From: Chloracidobacterium sp.
Lineage (GTDB): Bacteria > Acidobacteriota > Blastocatellia > Pyrinomonadales > Pyrinomonadaceae
Reading direction: 5' to 3'
DNA length: 64,000 nucleotides
NCBI GenBank assembly: GCA_016715795.1
Contig: JADJXP010000002.1
Coordinates: 682,001 to 746,000 of the forward strand
In this document: positions 37,179-46,074 of the stretch, in pieces
Layout: every line of letters begins with the position of its first letter
How positions within the stretch are numbered: the stretch's first letter is position 1
Program-made: the position numbers and the translations under genes
Notes under the pieces: model-generated
Databases searched by the model: none
What the model was told of the DNA's origin: nothing
The model's input: only the letters and a program-made list of their open reading frames with translations

Positions 37179-38570
37179 ATGACTGCACCAAACATCGAGA
37201 CCATTGTTTCCTTGAGCAAGCGCCGCGGATTTGTTTATCCGGCGTCGGATATTTACGGCGGCCTCGGCTCGTCGTGGGACTACGGGCCTCTGGGCGTCGA
37301 ACTGGCGAATAACATCAAGCAAAGCTGGTGGCGGTGGGCCGTTTACGAACGCGACGACATAGAGGGCGTCGATTCGTCGATCATTCAGAATCGATTGGTT
37401 TGGAAGTACAGCGGTCACGAGGACACGTTCAGCGATCCGCTCGTGGATTGTCGTGATTGCAAGACGCGCTTGCGTGAGGACAAGCTCGAAAAGGACGCTG
37501 ATGGCAAGTTCGTGTGCTCGAATTGCGGCTCGACAAATCTGACCGAGTCGCGTGCGTTCAACCTGATGTTCAGGACTACGGTCGGAGCGGCTTCGGCCGA
37601 GGATGATCCGGCGGCGTTGGCTTATTTGAGGCCCGAGACCGCGCAGGGTATTTTTGTGAATTTTAAGAATGTTCTCGACACCTCACGTCGAAAGCTGCCG
37701 TTCGGTATAGCGCAGATCGGCAAGGCGTTTCGCAACGAGGTGACGCCGGGCAACTTCATTTTTCGCACACGGGAATTCGAGCAGATGGAGATCGAGTATT
37801 TCTGCCGTCCTGGGGATGCGCCGCGTATCCATCAGGAGTGGATCGACGCATACGACGGGTGGCTTCGGTCCATCGGCATCTCGGGCGAGAACGTCGTTCA
37901 TTACGAACAGACGAAGGCTGAGCTTGCCCACTATTCGGATCGAACGGTCGATTTTCTGTATCGCTTTTTCCCGGAGCGGGAAGAGGAAGACAGGCAATTT
38001 GACGAGCTTCTTGGCATCGCCAACCGCACTGATTACGACCTTCGAGTCCACTCGAAAAAGCCCGAGGATGCCGCCGGAAAACGTATCAATCCCGACACGA
38101 CCGAGGATCTTTCATATTTTGACCCGCAGGCCAACGAGCGTTTCTATCCGTATTGCATCGAACCGTCGATCGGCGTCAACCGCACGCTGCTCGCGGTGAT
38201 GATGGACGCCTACACCGAGAAGACAAACGACAAAGGCGAGACGCGCGTGATCCTGAAACTCAAACCCGAAATCGCCCCGATCAAGGTTGCCGTCCTGCCT
38301 CTTGCCAAGAATAACGACGAGATCGTAACTCTCGCCAAGAAACTCAAACACGATCTGCAACCCTCGATGCGTGCCGTTTACGACGACACCGGCGGCATCG
38401 GCAAACTCTACGCCCGCCAGGACGAGATCGGTACGCCGTTCTGCGTCACGGTCGATCACGAATCCCTCACCGACAACGCCGTCACTGTCCGAGACCGTGA
38501 TACATGGGAGCAGGAGCGTGTCGGATTGGATAACCTCACAGAGCTTTTACTTGAGCGACTCAAGCAATGA
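37179..38570 (+). CDS. glyS: Glycyl-tRNA synthetase, homodimeric type
   Basis: Class II synthetase. 463 aa. Seen: N-terminal SLSKRRGFVYPASDIYGGLGSSWDYGPLG; a zinc-ribbon-like DCRDCK...CSNCGS insertion; motif 2 IAQIGKAFRNEVTPGNFIFRTREFEQME; motif 3 EPSIGVNRTLLAVMMDAY; and a C-terminal anticodon-binding domain. This is the alpha2 type of Gram-positives, archaea and eukaryotes rather than the alpha2beta2 GlyQ/GlyS of proteobacteria. The stop overlaps the histidine kinase start by 4 bp. Confidence 0.95.
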   Translation: MTAPNIETIVSLSKRRGFVYPASDIYGGLGSSWDYGPLGVELANNIKQSWWRWAVYERDDIEGVDSSIIQNRLVWKYSGHEDTFSDPLVDCRDCKTRLREDKLEKDADGKFVCSNCGSTNLTESRAFNLMFRTTVGAASAEDDPAALAYLRPETAQGIFVNFKNVLDTSRRKLPFGIAQIGKAFRNEVTPGNFIFRTREFEQMEIEYFCRPGDAPRIHQEWIDAYDGWLRSIGISGENVVHYEQTKAELAHYSDRTVDFLYRFFPEREEEDRQFDELLGIANRTDYDLRVHSKKPEDAAGKRINPDTTEDLSYFDPQANERFYPYCIEPSIGVNRTLLAVMMDAYTEKTNDKGETRVILKLKPEIAPIKVAVLPLAKNNDEIVTLAKKLKHDLQPSMRAVYDDTGGIGKLYARQDEIGTPFCVTVDHESLTDNAVTVRDRDTWEQERVGLDNLTELLLERLKQ

Positions 38571-39670
38571 GCTTGGGCCGACGAAAGAGACTGCTGCGGT
38601 ACGGCATTTCGGTCGGTGCCGTTCTGGCAGTCTCGTTTGCTTTGCTCTTGGCATCCGAACGTATCAACCAGATCACAGTAGCGATGGCGTTCCTGCTGAT
38701 CGTGTTGTCGTCGGCAACGTTTTTCGGGCGCAATCCGGCGTTGTTGGCGTCGTTTGCGGCGATGCTGTGTTTCAACTACTATTTTTTGCCGCCTATCGGC
38801 GAACTGCACATCGCGGAACCGCAAAACCTCATCGCGTGGGCCGCATTTACGGTTACCGCGATCATGGCGGGCGAACTTTCGAGTTATGCTCGGAGGCGAG
38901 CTCGCGAGGCGGAACGGCTTTATGACGAGTTGCAGGAGGCCTTTGAGACGGCAACCCACACTGAGGCACTAAAGCAGAGTGAAAAGCTAAAGTCCGCACT
39001 CCTCGATGCCGTCACGCACGACCTGCGGACGCCGTTGACATCGATAAAGGCTTCAGTAACAACGCTTCTCGACAGCGAAGGCGGTCAACGCACGATCGAA
39101 CTCGACAGCGAGGGCCGAGCGGAATTCCTCTCGATCATCAACGAAGAGACTGACCGGCTCAACGGCTTTATCGAAGGGATGGTCGCGCTCGCACGCGTCG
39201 AGGCGGGCTCGACTGACGCGGGTTCGATATCTAGCGTCGATGAGATCATCGTGGCGGCCGTTGAGCGTGCCATGCCCGTTACGGGGGCGCACATCCTTAA
39301 GGTCGATACGGGCGATCAGCTTATGGTGAAGGCAGATGCCGGAGCTGTTGCCGAGGTAATCTATAATTTGCTTGAGAATGCGGCGAAATATTCACCTTCG
39401 GGATCGACGATCGCGATCAATGCAGCTGCCAATAGCGGCAGCCTTACGATCTCGGTCAACGACGAGGGCAGGGGCATCCCGAATGATCTGCGGGAACGGG
39501 TATTCGAAAAGTTTGTCCGGCTGGGCGAAGGCCCGGCGAGTGGCTTGGGCCTCGGCCTTGCGATCGCGCGCGGCATAGTCGAGGCTCAGGGCGGAACGAT
39601 AAGCGTCGAGGATGGCGAGCACGGGCGAGGTGCGAAGATAGTAGTCGAGCTTCCGGCGGCCAACAGATGA
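38567..39670 (+). CDS. Short KdpD-like sensor histidine kinase
   Basis: 367 aa. A DUF4118-type four-helix membrane domain (about 10-105, with FNYYFLPPIGELHIAEPQN) is followed by HisKA with H151 (VTHDLRTPLTSIKAS) and a HATPase domain (NLLENAAKYS, DEGRGIP, GLGLGLAIARG). This is the KdpD C-terminal half: the N-terminal KdpD/Usp domains that sense K+ limitation and second messengers in full-length KdpD are absent. The N-terminus is clean (ATGA overlap with glyS), so it is a natural short form. It shares a 4-bp overlap with kdpE. Confidence 0.9.
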   Translation: MSLGRRKRLLRYGISVGAVLAVSFALLLASERINQITVAMAFLLIVLSSATFFGRNPALLASFAAMLCFNYYFLPPIGELHIAEPQNLIAWAAFTVTAIMAGELSSYARRRAREAERLYDELQEAFETATHTEALKQSEKLKSALLDAVTHDLRTPLTSIKASVTTLLDSEGGQRTIELDSEGRAEFLSIINEETDRLNGFIEGMVALARVEAGSTDAGSISSVDEIIVAAVERAMPVTGAHILKVDTGDQLMVKADAGAVAEVIYNLLENAAKYSPSGSTIAINAAANSGSLTISVNDEGRGIPNDLRERVFEKFVRLGEGPASGLGLGLAIARGIVEAQGGTISVEDGEHGRGAKIVVELPAANR

Positions 39671-40362
39671 GTGAGAACAAAAAAGTTCTTGTGATCGACG
39701 ACGAACCGCAGATCACGCGGGTCCTTCGACACAGCCTGTCGGCCCACAGGTATGATGTGCGCACCGCCGCGGACGGCGTCTCGGGCTTGGAGACGTTTCG
39801 TGACTGGCATCCGGACCTTGTCATTACGGACTTACAGATGCCCGAAATGGACGGGATCGCTGTCTGCCGTGAAATACGAAAGGCTTTTGCCGTGCCGATC
39901 ATCGTTCTGTCCGTTCGCGGAGAGGAACGCACTAAGGTCGAGGCCCTCGACGCCGGAGCCGACGATTATGTAACAAAACCATTCGGCATTGATGAGCTTT
40001 TGGCCCGCGTCAGGGCTGCATTGAGACGATCACGGAATGAGGAAGATGCGTCTGCACCCCTCGTTGACGGCGATTTTAGGATCGACACCGCGACGCGACA
40101 GGTGATTGTCGCCGGCAAGACGGTGCATCTTACACCCAAAGAGTTTGACCTGCTCAGCTTCCTGTTTCGCAATCGGGGCCGCGTAGTGACGCACCGAGCG
40201 ATCCTCGCCGCTGTCTGGGGCGGCGACTACACCGAACAGACAGAATACCTTCGCGTCTTTATCGGCCAACTCCGCAAGAAGATCGAGGCCGAGCCCTCGC
40301 AGCCGCGATATATACTGACCGAGCCATGGGTCGGCTATCGCTTTTCGCCCCTACCTTTATAG
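39667..40362 (+). CDS. kdpE: KdpE-like OmpR-family response regulator
   Basis: 231 aa. Receiver domain with phospho-acceptor D55 (VITDLQMPEMDG), acidic DDEP and switch Lys in YVTKPFG; C-terminal OmpR winged helix with LTPKEFDLLSFLFRNRGRVVTHR and the KdpE-like ending ILTEPWVGYRF. It pairs with the overlapping kinase gene. No kdpFABC is in the window; instead a KimA-like potassium importer lies beyond a small gene, and KdpE-box-like repeats flank the region. Confidence 0.9.
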   Translation: MSENKKVLVIDDEPQITRVLRHSLSAHRYDVRTAADGVSGLETFRDWHPDLVITDLQMPEMDGIAVCREIRKAFAVPIIVLSVRGEERTKVEALDAGADDYVTKPFGIDELLARVRAALRRSRNEEDASAPLVDGDFRIDTATRQVIVAGKTVHLTPKEFDLLSFLFRNRGRVVTHRAILAAVWGGDYTEQTEYLRVFIGQLRKKIEAEPSQPRYILTEPWVGYRFSPLPL

Positions 40363-40372
40363 ACTTTTTATA
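40356..40372 (+). promoter_or_regulatory. Candidate KdpE box 1
   Basis: TTTATA-GACTT-TTTATA: two half-sites at exact 11-bp spacing. The E. coli KdpE site, as I recall it, is TTTATA-CTTTT-TTTACA with the same spacing. It overlaps the last kdpE codons and lies 47 bp before the ATG of the small membrane protein. It is also part of a GACTTTTTATAAAGTC palindrome. Confidence 0.65.
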
Positions 40373-40418
40373 AAGTCATTACGCACAACTTACGTTCGCG
40401 CGGATATCTTCGCGATGT

Positions 40419-40694
40419 ATGGCAGCGCGACTCGACACGGCAGCGGCGATCTCACGGGGCAATGCCGTTAGGCCGACGGAGCGGCCGCGTTACGGGCTAA
40501 TCTTCGCCCTGCTGATCTCACTGGTCGGCGGCATCACGTCGCCGCTGCTTGGATTGGTACTGAGCGTTGTTCACGCGCTTGTGCCGGGTGACGCGCGCTT
40601 TGCAGCGGCCTCAATGGTGTTTACGTTCATTTCGATCCCGCTGCTTTTCGCCGGCGCCCACCTGATGGATGTATTTGACCGTCATCAGCGTTAG
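40419..40694 (+). CDS. Small two-helix membrane protein
   Basis: 91 aa. A hydrophilic N-terminus of about 25 residues, then [24 protein letters not shown] and [22 protein letters not shown], then a short charged tail. No family recognised. It lies directly behind kdpE and KdpE box 1 and converges with the KimA-like gene (stops overlap by 4 bp). KdpE control and a role in potassium homeostasis are inferred from context only. Confidence 0.65.
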   Translation: MAARLDTAAAISRGNAVRPTERPRYGLIFALLISLVGGITSPLLGLVLSVVHALVPGDARFAAASMVFTFISIPLLFAGAHLMDVFDRHQR

Positions 40695-42613
40695 CCGCCC
40701 ACATGCACGCTCGGACGCAGCTCAGGGTCGGGTTCGGCCTGCCGCAATATCTCACGAGTCACGGGGGCAGTATCGCCCTCGCCAAAAAGGATGTAACGAA
40801 TAAGGTATTTGACCGGGTTTCCCTCGCTCCAGCCAAAGTAAACGTGCGGTATCTTGCCCGTCTTGTCCCTCAGGTGCAGCAGCAGCGCGGCAATAGCGTT
40901 TGGGACTGCCGGTGCGTGTGTTCGGAGGATCCGATAGCCGTCGATATCGACACCCGTGATCCTGAGTTTTCCCGAAAACTCAGAGGCATCACCGATTTCG
41001 ATCTCATAAAAAAGGATCGGGTCATTCGCCGGAATGTGATTATCGACGCGTTTCTCATGTTCCTTAAAGCGATACTCGGTCAGATCTCCTTCCTCGCGGC
41101 GATTCGTAACGATGCGAATATCACCCTCAGCAAGGTCTTCAATAAACCTCTCGGCCGTCCGATCCATCTCTATCTTCTGGATACGAACCTCGGTCGTCCG
41201 CATTGCCCTGGAAATGAATGATGCGACTACGATGCCGAGGATGAATAGCGATGCGATCTTTATACCGTCGGGCCGTTCGACGATGTTTGTGATCGTCGTG
41301 TATGAGAACACCACGGCTATGAACCCAAATGCCCATTTTACGGACTGTTTGCGGACCCATGCCGAGATCGTGACAGCGATCGCTCCGGATGTGATCAGCA
41401 CCAGGACGCCCGTGGCATAGGCGCCGCCCTGGGCCTCGACATCTGCGGAAAAGATGTAGGTGATCGCAAAACAGATCACCGTAAAGATCAGCACGAGCGG
41501 GCGCGTTGAACGTGCCCAGTTCGGGGCCATTCCATATCGCGGCAGATAGCGTGGGACGATACTCAGCAGCCCGGCCATTGCCGACGCACCCGCAAACCAA
41601 AGGATCAGAATCGTGCTGACATCATAGACACTGCCAAATATCTCGCCAAGGTATTGATGTGCAATAAAAGCCAGAGCACGCCCCTGAGCTTTGCCGCCCT
41701 CTTCGAATTCCTGAACCGGGATCAGGACGCTCGTGATCAGGCTGCTGAAGATGAGAAAAAAACTCATTATCAACGCCGCCGTGCGGAGCAGCTTTCGCGT
41801 TTTGCGGATACGGTTAGGGTTGTCAATGAGGGGCATCACGGCAACACCTGTTTCAAATCCTGACAGGCCGAGGGCGAGCTTTGGGAAAACAAGCAGGGCA
41901 AGGCCCGCTATCATGAACATGCTTCGCGTACCGCCGGTCGCGGCGTTGGTAAAGACGGCAGTCCGCCAATTTGCTAGCAGCGACGGTTCGAGCAGCAGGT
42001 GATAAACACCGGCTGCGATCACGACAAGATTCAGCGCGAGATACACGGCGACCAGAAACACGGCAATACCGATCGCTTCCTTAAAACCTTTGAAGAAGAC
42101 GGCCGCGAGCAGGGCGATCATCGCGAGCGTGACCGCGACCGGATGGTCGAACTGGGGCAGGTGCTCCTCGATAAAACTATTGTGGATCACATGAGCAGCG
42201 GCATCAGCTGCGGAGAGCGTGATGGTGATGACAAAATCGGTCGCTACAAAGCCAAGCAGGGCGAGGACAAACAGCTTGCTCTTCCAGCGTGAAAGCAGAT
42301 GCTCGAGCATCGAGATCGATCCTTGGCCATGTGGGCTCTCGGCCGCGACGCGATTATAGATCGGCAGCGCTCCAAAGAGTGTCAGCATTACCAGGATCAG
42401 CGTGGCGATCGGCGAGAGGACACCGGCGGCCGCGAAGGCAATGCCCGGCTGGTAGCCGAGCGTCGAGAAATAGTCGAGGCCCGTCAGACACATCACCTGC
42501 CACCAAGGGTGTTTTTGATGATGCGGTTTTGTCGCAGGTTTGGCTGCTGCCCGGCGGTCGCCGTTGGCCCAGCTTCCAATGGCCTCGTTTGTTGCTGTAT
42601 TTGCTGATGACAT
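40691..42613 (-). CDS. KimA-type APC-superfamily potassium importer
   Basis: 640 aa from the ATG at 42613: about 12 helices followed by a cytoplasmic domain of about 170 residues ([18 protein letters not shown] onward), the two-part layout of KimA. TM1 reads [13 protein letters not shown], aligning D47, S50 and Y54 with the D36/Y43 region of B. subtilis KimA; TM3 reads [11 protein letters not shown], aligning D126, T130 and S134 with KimA D117/T121/S125 (residues recalled from the structure, not computed). H+/K+ symport is inferred; annotation pipelines may call it an amino acid permease. Candidate KdpE box 2 is 111 bp upstream. Confidence 0.8.
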   Translation of the reverse strand: MSSANTATNEAIGSWANGDRRAAAKPATKPHHQKHPWWQVMCLTGLDYFSTLGYQPGIAFAAAGVLSPIATLILVMLTLFGALPIYNRVAAESPHGQGSISMLEHLLSRWKSKLFVLALLGFVATDFVITITLSAADAAAHVIHNSFIEEHLPQFDHPVAVTLAMIALLAAVFFKGFKEAIGIAVFLVAVYLALNLVVIAAGVYHLLLEPSLLANWRTAVFTNAATGGTRSMFMIAGLALLVFPKLALGLSGFETGVAVMPLIDNPNRIRKTRKLLRTAALIMSFFLIFSSLITSVLIPVQEFEEGGKAQGRALAFIAHQYLGEIFGSVYDVSTILILWFAGASAMAGLLSIVPRYLPRYGMAPNWARSTRPLVLIFTVICFAITYIFSADVEAQGGAYATGVLVLITSGAIAVTISAWVRKQSVKWAFGFIAVVFSYTTITNIVERPDGIKIASLFILGIVVASFISRAMRTTEVRIQKIEMDRTAERFIEDLAEGDIRIVTNRREEGDLTEYRFKEHEKRVDNHIPANDPILFYEIEIGDASEFSGKLRITGVDIDGYRILRTHAPAVPNAIAALLLHLRDKTGKIPHVYFGWSEGNPVKYLIRYILFGEGDTAPVTREILRQAEPDPELRPSVHVGG

Positions 42614-42657
42614 AACAATGCGGCGGAACACCGAAAGGCGATGGCCGCACCGCAGGT

Positions 42658-42678
42658 CTGGCCGCAACTGGGGGCCAG
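42658..42678. other. Hairpin in the leader of the KimA-like gene
   Basis: CTGGCC (42658-42663) pairs with GGCCAG (42673-42678) around nine bases. On the plus strand it is followed by CTTTTTC, like a terminator, but no plus-strand gene ends here; on the minus strand it would be a leader hairpin between the KdpE box and the KimA start. Role unclear. Confidence 0.45.
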
Positions 42679-42723
42679 CTTTTTCAGAATAAGTTTCGAT
42701 GTCTAAAGGCTGTGTAAGGAGCA

Positions 42724-42740
42724 CATAAAGATTTCATAAA
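42724..42740 (-). promoter_or_regulatory. Candidate KdpE box 2, upstream of the KimA-like gene
   Basis: On the minus strand TTTATG-AAATC-TTTATG: same 6-5-6 architecture and 11-bp period as box 1. It lies 111 bp upstream of the importer's ATG, in a position to activate its promoter. Confidence 0.62.
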
Positions 42741-42789
42741 GACGGCCAGGCGACACAGGTGCGGCCGAAAAACTGGGTTAGACTGATTA

Positions 42790-44187
42790 ATGATGAGCGA
42801 CGCTCCAACAACCGTGCTCGACCTGGCAACGGCCGTCCGCGATGCGGGCGGGCGGGCGATGTTGAATGGCGGCTGCGTTCGCGATCCGTTGCTCACGCCG
42901 CCGCAGGCATCGAAGGACTGGGACCTTGAGATCTACGGCGTTGAGGCGGAGCGGCTGCGTGAGATCATTGCGAGATTTGGCGAGGTCAATGTCGTCGGCG
43001 AGGCGTTCGCGGTCTATAAGGTCGGGCGGCATTTGGACGTTTCGCTGCCGCGCCGGGAGCGAAAAGCGTCTCGCGGGCATCGCGGGTTTATTGTCGAGGG
43101 CGATCCGTCGATGTCGTTTGAGGATGCATGCAGACGGCGGGATTTTACGATCAACGCGATACTGAAAGACCCGCTCACGGGCGAGATCGTCGATCCGTTT
43201 GACGGTCAGAGTGACATTGCACGCCGCACGCTGCGGATGGTATCACCCGATACATTTGCCGAGGACAGCCTCCGAGTGCTGCGCGGGGCGCAGTTTGCGG
43301 CGAGGTTTGAGTTTGAGATCGAGCCCGAAACGGCCGACGTTTGCCGCACGATCGATGTGACCGATCTGCCGCGCGAACGCATCTGGGGCGAGCTTGAAAA
43401 ACTGCTGCTAAAGGCACGGCAACCGTCGATCGGACTGCGTTGGCTTTATGATCTTGGTGTTGTCGATCAGATATTTCCAGAGCTTGCGTCGTTGGTCGGC
43501 GTGCCGCAGGAGCCAGATTGGCATCCTGAGGGCGACGTTGACGTTCACACACTGATGGTCTGCGACGAGGCGCGAAGGCTGATCGACGATCTCGATCGCG
43601 CACGTCAGGCCGCCGTCATGCTCGGAGCTCTTTGCCACGACCTCGGCAAACCGCCGACAACGGAGCAGATCGACGGCCGTATCCGCTCGCGCGGACACGA
43701 CGAAGCGGGCGTTGAACCGACATTATCGTTGCTCGACCGTCTCGGCATCTTTACGCTTGATGGTTTTGATGTGCGCGAACAGATCGTCCAACTCGTCCGC
43801 TATCACCTCGTCCCCGGCGAATGGCACAAGGCCAAATCGCCCGTCGGCGACGGAGCATTCCGCCGCCTCGCCCGCAAGGTCGAGCCCGACCTGCTCTATC
43901 GTGTCGCCAAAGCCGACACCCTCGGCCGCTACCCGCAAGGCGACCGCAGCAAGATGATCTTCGGCTCCGAAGCGCAGGAATGGTTCATCGAAAAGGTCCG
44001 CTCCCTACAGGTCGAGAAACGCGCCCCCGAACCCATCCTAAAAGGCCGCCATCTGATCGAACTAGGCCTCGAACCCGGCCCGGACTTCAAACGCATTCTC
44101 GATGCGGTCTATGAGTTGCAATTAGACGGGAAGATAAGGGACCTGGAAGAAGCGATAGAAACCGCGAAAAACACGAAAACACACTAA
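42790..44187 (+). CDS. cca: CCA-adding enzyme-like tRNA nucleotidyltransferase with HD domain
   Basis: Class II nucleotidyltransferase: GGCVRDPLL (the GG..RD signature), catalytic [18 protein letters not shown], and the neck/body [14 protein letters not shown]. An HD phosphohydrolase domain follows ([21 protein letters not shown]). 465 aa. It repairs or adds the 3' CCA of tRNAs; poly(A) polymerase is an alternative for this class. Since the tRNA-Pro here encodes CCA, a repair role is reasonable. The final residues KNTKTH are encoded by hairpin element B, so the natural C-terminus has been altered by the repeat. Confidence 0.88.
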   Translation: MMSDAPTTVLDLATAVRDAGGRAMLNGGCVRDPLLTPPQASKDWDLEIYGVEAERLREIIARFGEVNVVGEAFAVYKVGRHLDVSLPRRERKASRGHRGFIVEGDPSMSFEDACRRRDFTINAILKDPLTGEIVDPFDGQSDIARRTLRMVSPDTFAEDSLRVLRGAQFAARFEFEIEPETADVCRTIDVTDLPRERIWGELEKLLLKARQPSIGLRWLYDLGVVDQIFPELASLVGVPQEPDWHPEGDVDVHTLMVCDEARRLIDDLDRARQAAVMLGALCHDLGKPPTTEQIDGRIRSRGHDEAGVEPTLSLLDRLGIFTLDGFDVREQIVQLVRYHLVPGEWHKAKSPVGDGAFRRLARKVEPDLLYRVAKADTLGRYPQGDRSKMIFGSEAQEWFIEKVRSLQVEKRAPEPILKGRHLIELGLEPGPDFKRILDAVYELQLDGKIRDLEEAIETAKNTKTH

Positions 44188-44222
44188 ATCGAGGTTTTGC
44201 GTGTTTCGTGTTTTTCGCGGTT
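44160..44222. repeat. Word-repeat hairpin element B, between cca and rpoD
   Basis: Arms 44160-44184 and 44201-44222 are complementary except for one extra base and a short tail, made of CGCGAAAAA/CACGAAAA words. It contains the cca stop (44185) and ends 5 bp before the rpoD stop. The T-rich runs on both strands would let it act as a bidirectional terminator for the convergent genes. Confidence 0.78.
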
Positions 44223-44227
44223 ACTGC

Positions 44228-45955
44228 TTATGGTTTTCCTTCGAGAAAGGCTTTTAGCCGCCGCGACCGCGACGGATGCCGCAGCTTTCTCAGGGCTTTT
44301 GCCTCGATCTGGCGGATGCGTTCGCGGGTGACGGCGAAGTGTTGGCCGACCTCTTCGAGCGTGTGCTCGCTGCCGGTCGAGCCGAGGCCGAAGCGCATCT
44401 TGATGACCTTTTCCTCACGCGGCGTGAGCGTGGCGAGCACTTCGTCTGTGATCTCGCGGAGGTTTGAGAACGTCACCGATTCGGCCGGATTCAGTATCGA
44501 GCGGTCCTCGATAAAATCGCCGAGGTGTGAATCTTCTTCTTCGCCTATGGGCGTTTCGAGCGAGATCGGTTCCTGCGCGATCTTTAGGACCTTGCGGACC
44601 TTTGAGACCGGAATGTCCATCCGCTTTGCGATCTCCTCGCTCGTCGGTTCGCGACCGAGTTCCTGAACCAGCAGGCGCGAGGTGCGGATCAGCTTGTTGA
44701 TCGTTTCGATCATGTGCACCGGAATGCGGATCGTGCGTGCCTGGTCGGCGATAGCACGCGTGATGGCTTGGCGGATCCACCACGTGGCGTAGGTCGAGAA
44801 CTTATAGCCGCGTCGCCACTCGAATTTATCAACGGCCTTCATCAGGCCGATATTGCCTTCCTGAATGAGGTCGAGGAACTGCAGGCCGCGGTTGGTGTAT
44901 TTCTTGGCGATCGAGACGACGAGACGCAGGTTGGCCTCGACTAGTTCGCGTTTGGCCTTATTGGTCTCAAATTCACCAACGTTGATCGTCTGCAGCGAAC
45001 GCTTGATCTCGACGGCAGGCAGGCGGTACTTTTCCTCGATCTCAGCGATGACGGCCTTGGCCTCGCGGACCTTGGCGTTAAGTTCTTTCTTTACAGGTGC
45101 TTCGGGTTTTTTCTCGAGCTTGTCCTTGGCCTTCTTGATCGTTTTTTCAGCGTCCTTGATATCACCCACAACCTTTCGAATGGCTGCGATCAACACCTGG
45201 CGCGAACGCTCGGTCAGGTTGAGATTCTTGATCTCCTGGGCGATATCGAGACGCAGGCGGGCGGTGTTTCGCTTGAGGCGAAGCAGCTTTTTGGTCTTTT
45301 TACCGGCCGTCTTTTCCTGCTCGTTGAGGAGTTGCGTCCACGATTTAAGTGCTACTTGATAGTTGCCGCGAATGCTCTCGATGCCCTCAAGCGTCCAGCG
45401 CAGATACTCCTCGGCCTTGTCCTCCTCGACCGAGATCTCGGCCTGTTCGCTAAATACGACCGTCTCGCGGATGCCCTGTTTGCCTGCGACGAGGTCTTCG
45501 CCGATCTTGAGCAGGCGTTCGACGGCGATGGGCGAACGCGAAATGGTCTTATGCGTTTTGATCTGGCCGCGCTCGATGCGCTTGGCAATAGCAACCTCGC
45601 CCTCACGGTTGAGCAGCGGCACGACGCCCATCTCGCGCAGGTAAAGGCGAACCGGGTCATTTGATTTATCGAGCACACCGGCCGACAGATCGAGGTCGAG
45701 ATCCTCTTCCTCTTCCGCCGTTTCCTCTTCGTCGTCGAGGGCGAGACTTGAGGCGCGTTCGAGCAATTGGGCATCCGATTCGGCTACGGAGATATCGGCG
45801 CTCTCCAGGCGTTCGAGGACATCCTCAATGTCCTCAGCTGAGAGCATATTTGCCGGCAGCTCACGATGAAGGTCATCGAGGCTCAGCCCCTTCTTGCGCT
45901 TGCCGCGGGCTATCAGGCGGTCTACTAAGTCTTGTTTCTCGTCGTAATCGGGCAT
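44228..45955 (-). CDS. rpoD: RNA polymerase primary sigma factor
   Basis: 575 aa. Region 1.1 ([21 protein letters not shown]) is present; region 1.2 [21 protein letters not shown]; a Lys/Glu-rich non-conserved insert (about 190-320); region 2 [42 protein letters not shown] with the -10 recognition segment; region 3 [10 protein letters not shown]; region 4 helix-turn-helix [30 protein letters not shown]. Housekeeping sigma70. It follows dnaG in the usual macromolecular-synthesis order. Confidence 0.96.
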   Translation of the reverse strand: MPDYDEKQDLVDRLIARGKRKKGLSLDDLHRELPANMLSAEDIEDVLERLESADISVAESDAQLLERASSLALDDEEETAEEEEDLDLDLSAGVLDKSNDPVRLYLREMGVVPLLNREGEVAIAKRIERGQIKTHKTISRSPIAVERLLKIGEDLVAGKQGIRETVVFSEQAEISVEEDKAEEYLRWTLEGIESIRGNYQVALKSWTQLLNEQEKTAGKKTKKLLRLKRNTARLRLDIAQEIKNLNLTERSRQVLIAAIRKVVGDIKDAEKTIKKAKDKLEKKPEAPVKKELNAKVREAKAVIAEIEEKYRLPAVEIKRSLQTINVGEFETNKAKRELVEANLRLVVSIAKKYTNRGLQFLDLIQEGNIGLMKAVDKFEWRRGYKFSTYATWWIRQAITRAIADQARTIRIPVHMIETINKLIRTSRLLVQELGREPTSEEIAKRMDIPVSKVRKVLKIAQEPISLETPIGEEEDSHLGDFIEDRSILNPAESVTFSNLREITDEVLATLTPREEKVIKMRFGLGSTGSEHTLEEVGQHFAVTRERIRQIEAKALRKLRHPSRSRRLKAFLEGKP

Positions 45956-46074
45956 ATTCAGCGATAAATGCGGTTTGATCTATATAGCGTGAAGATAGTT
46001 GTTCTCAATATTCTAACGGCGGCGGCCGGGAAAATGTTGCGCCCCTGCCGTCCGGAATCAAATCGTAAAGTATA

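Noticed and set aside
38567..39670. KdpD as a broken gene
   Set aside because: It lacks the KdpD/Usp domains, but the start is coupled to glyS and all kinase motifs are intact, so it is a natural short form.
41139..41600. 153-codon minus frame inside the KimA-like gene
   Set aside because: Out-of-frame shadow of a strongly conserved membrane protein gene; composition is Arg/His-rich as expected from a shadow.
42614..42789. ydaO/c-di-AMP riboswitch ahead of the potassium importer
   Set aside because: Leader has a hairpin but I could not find the conserved ydaO core; KdpE-like repeats explain the region better.
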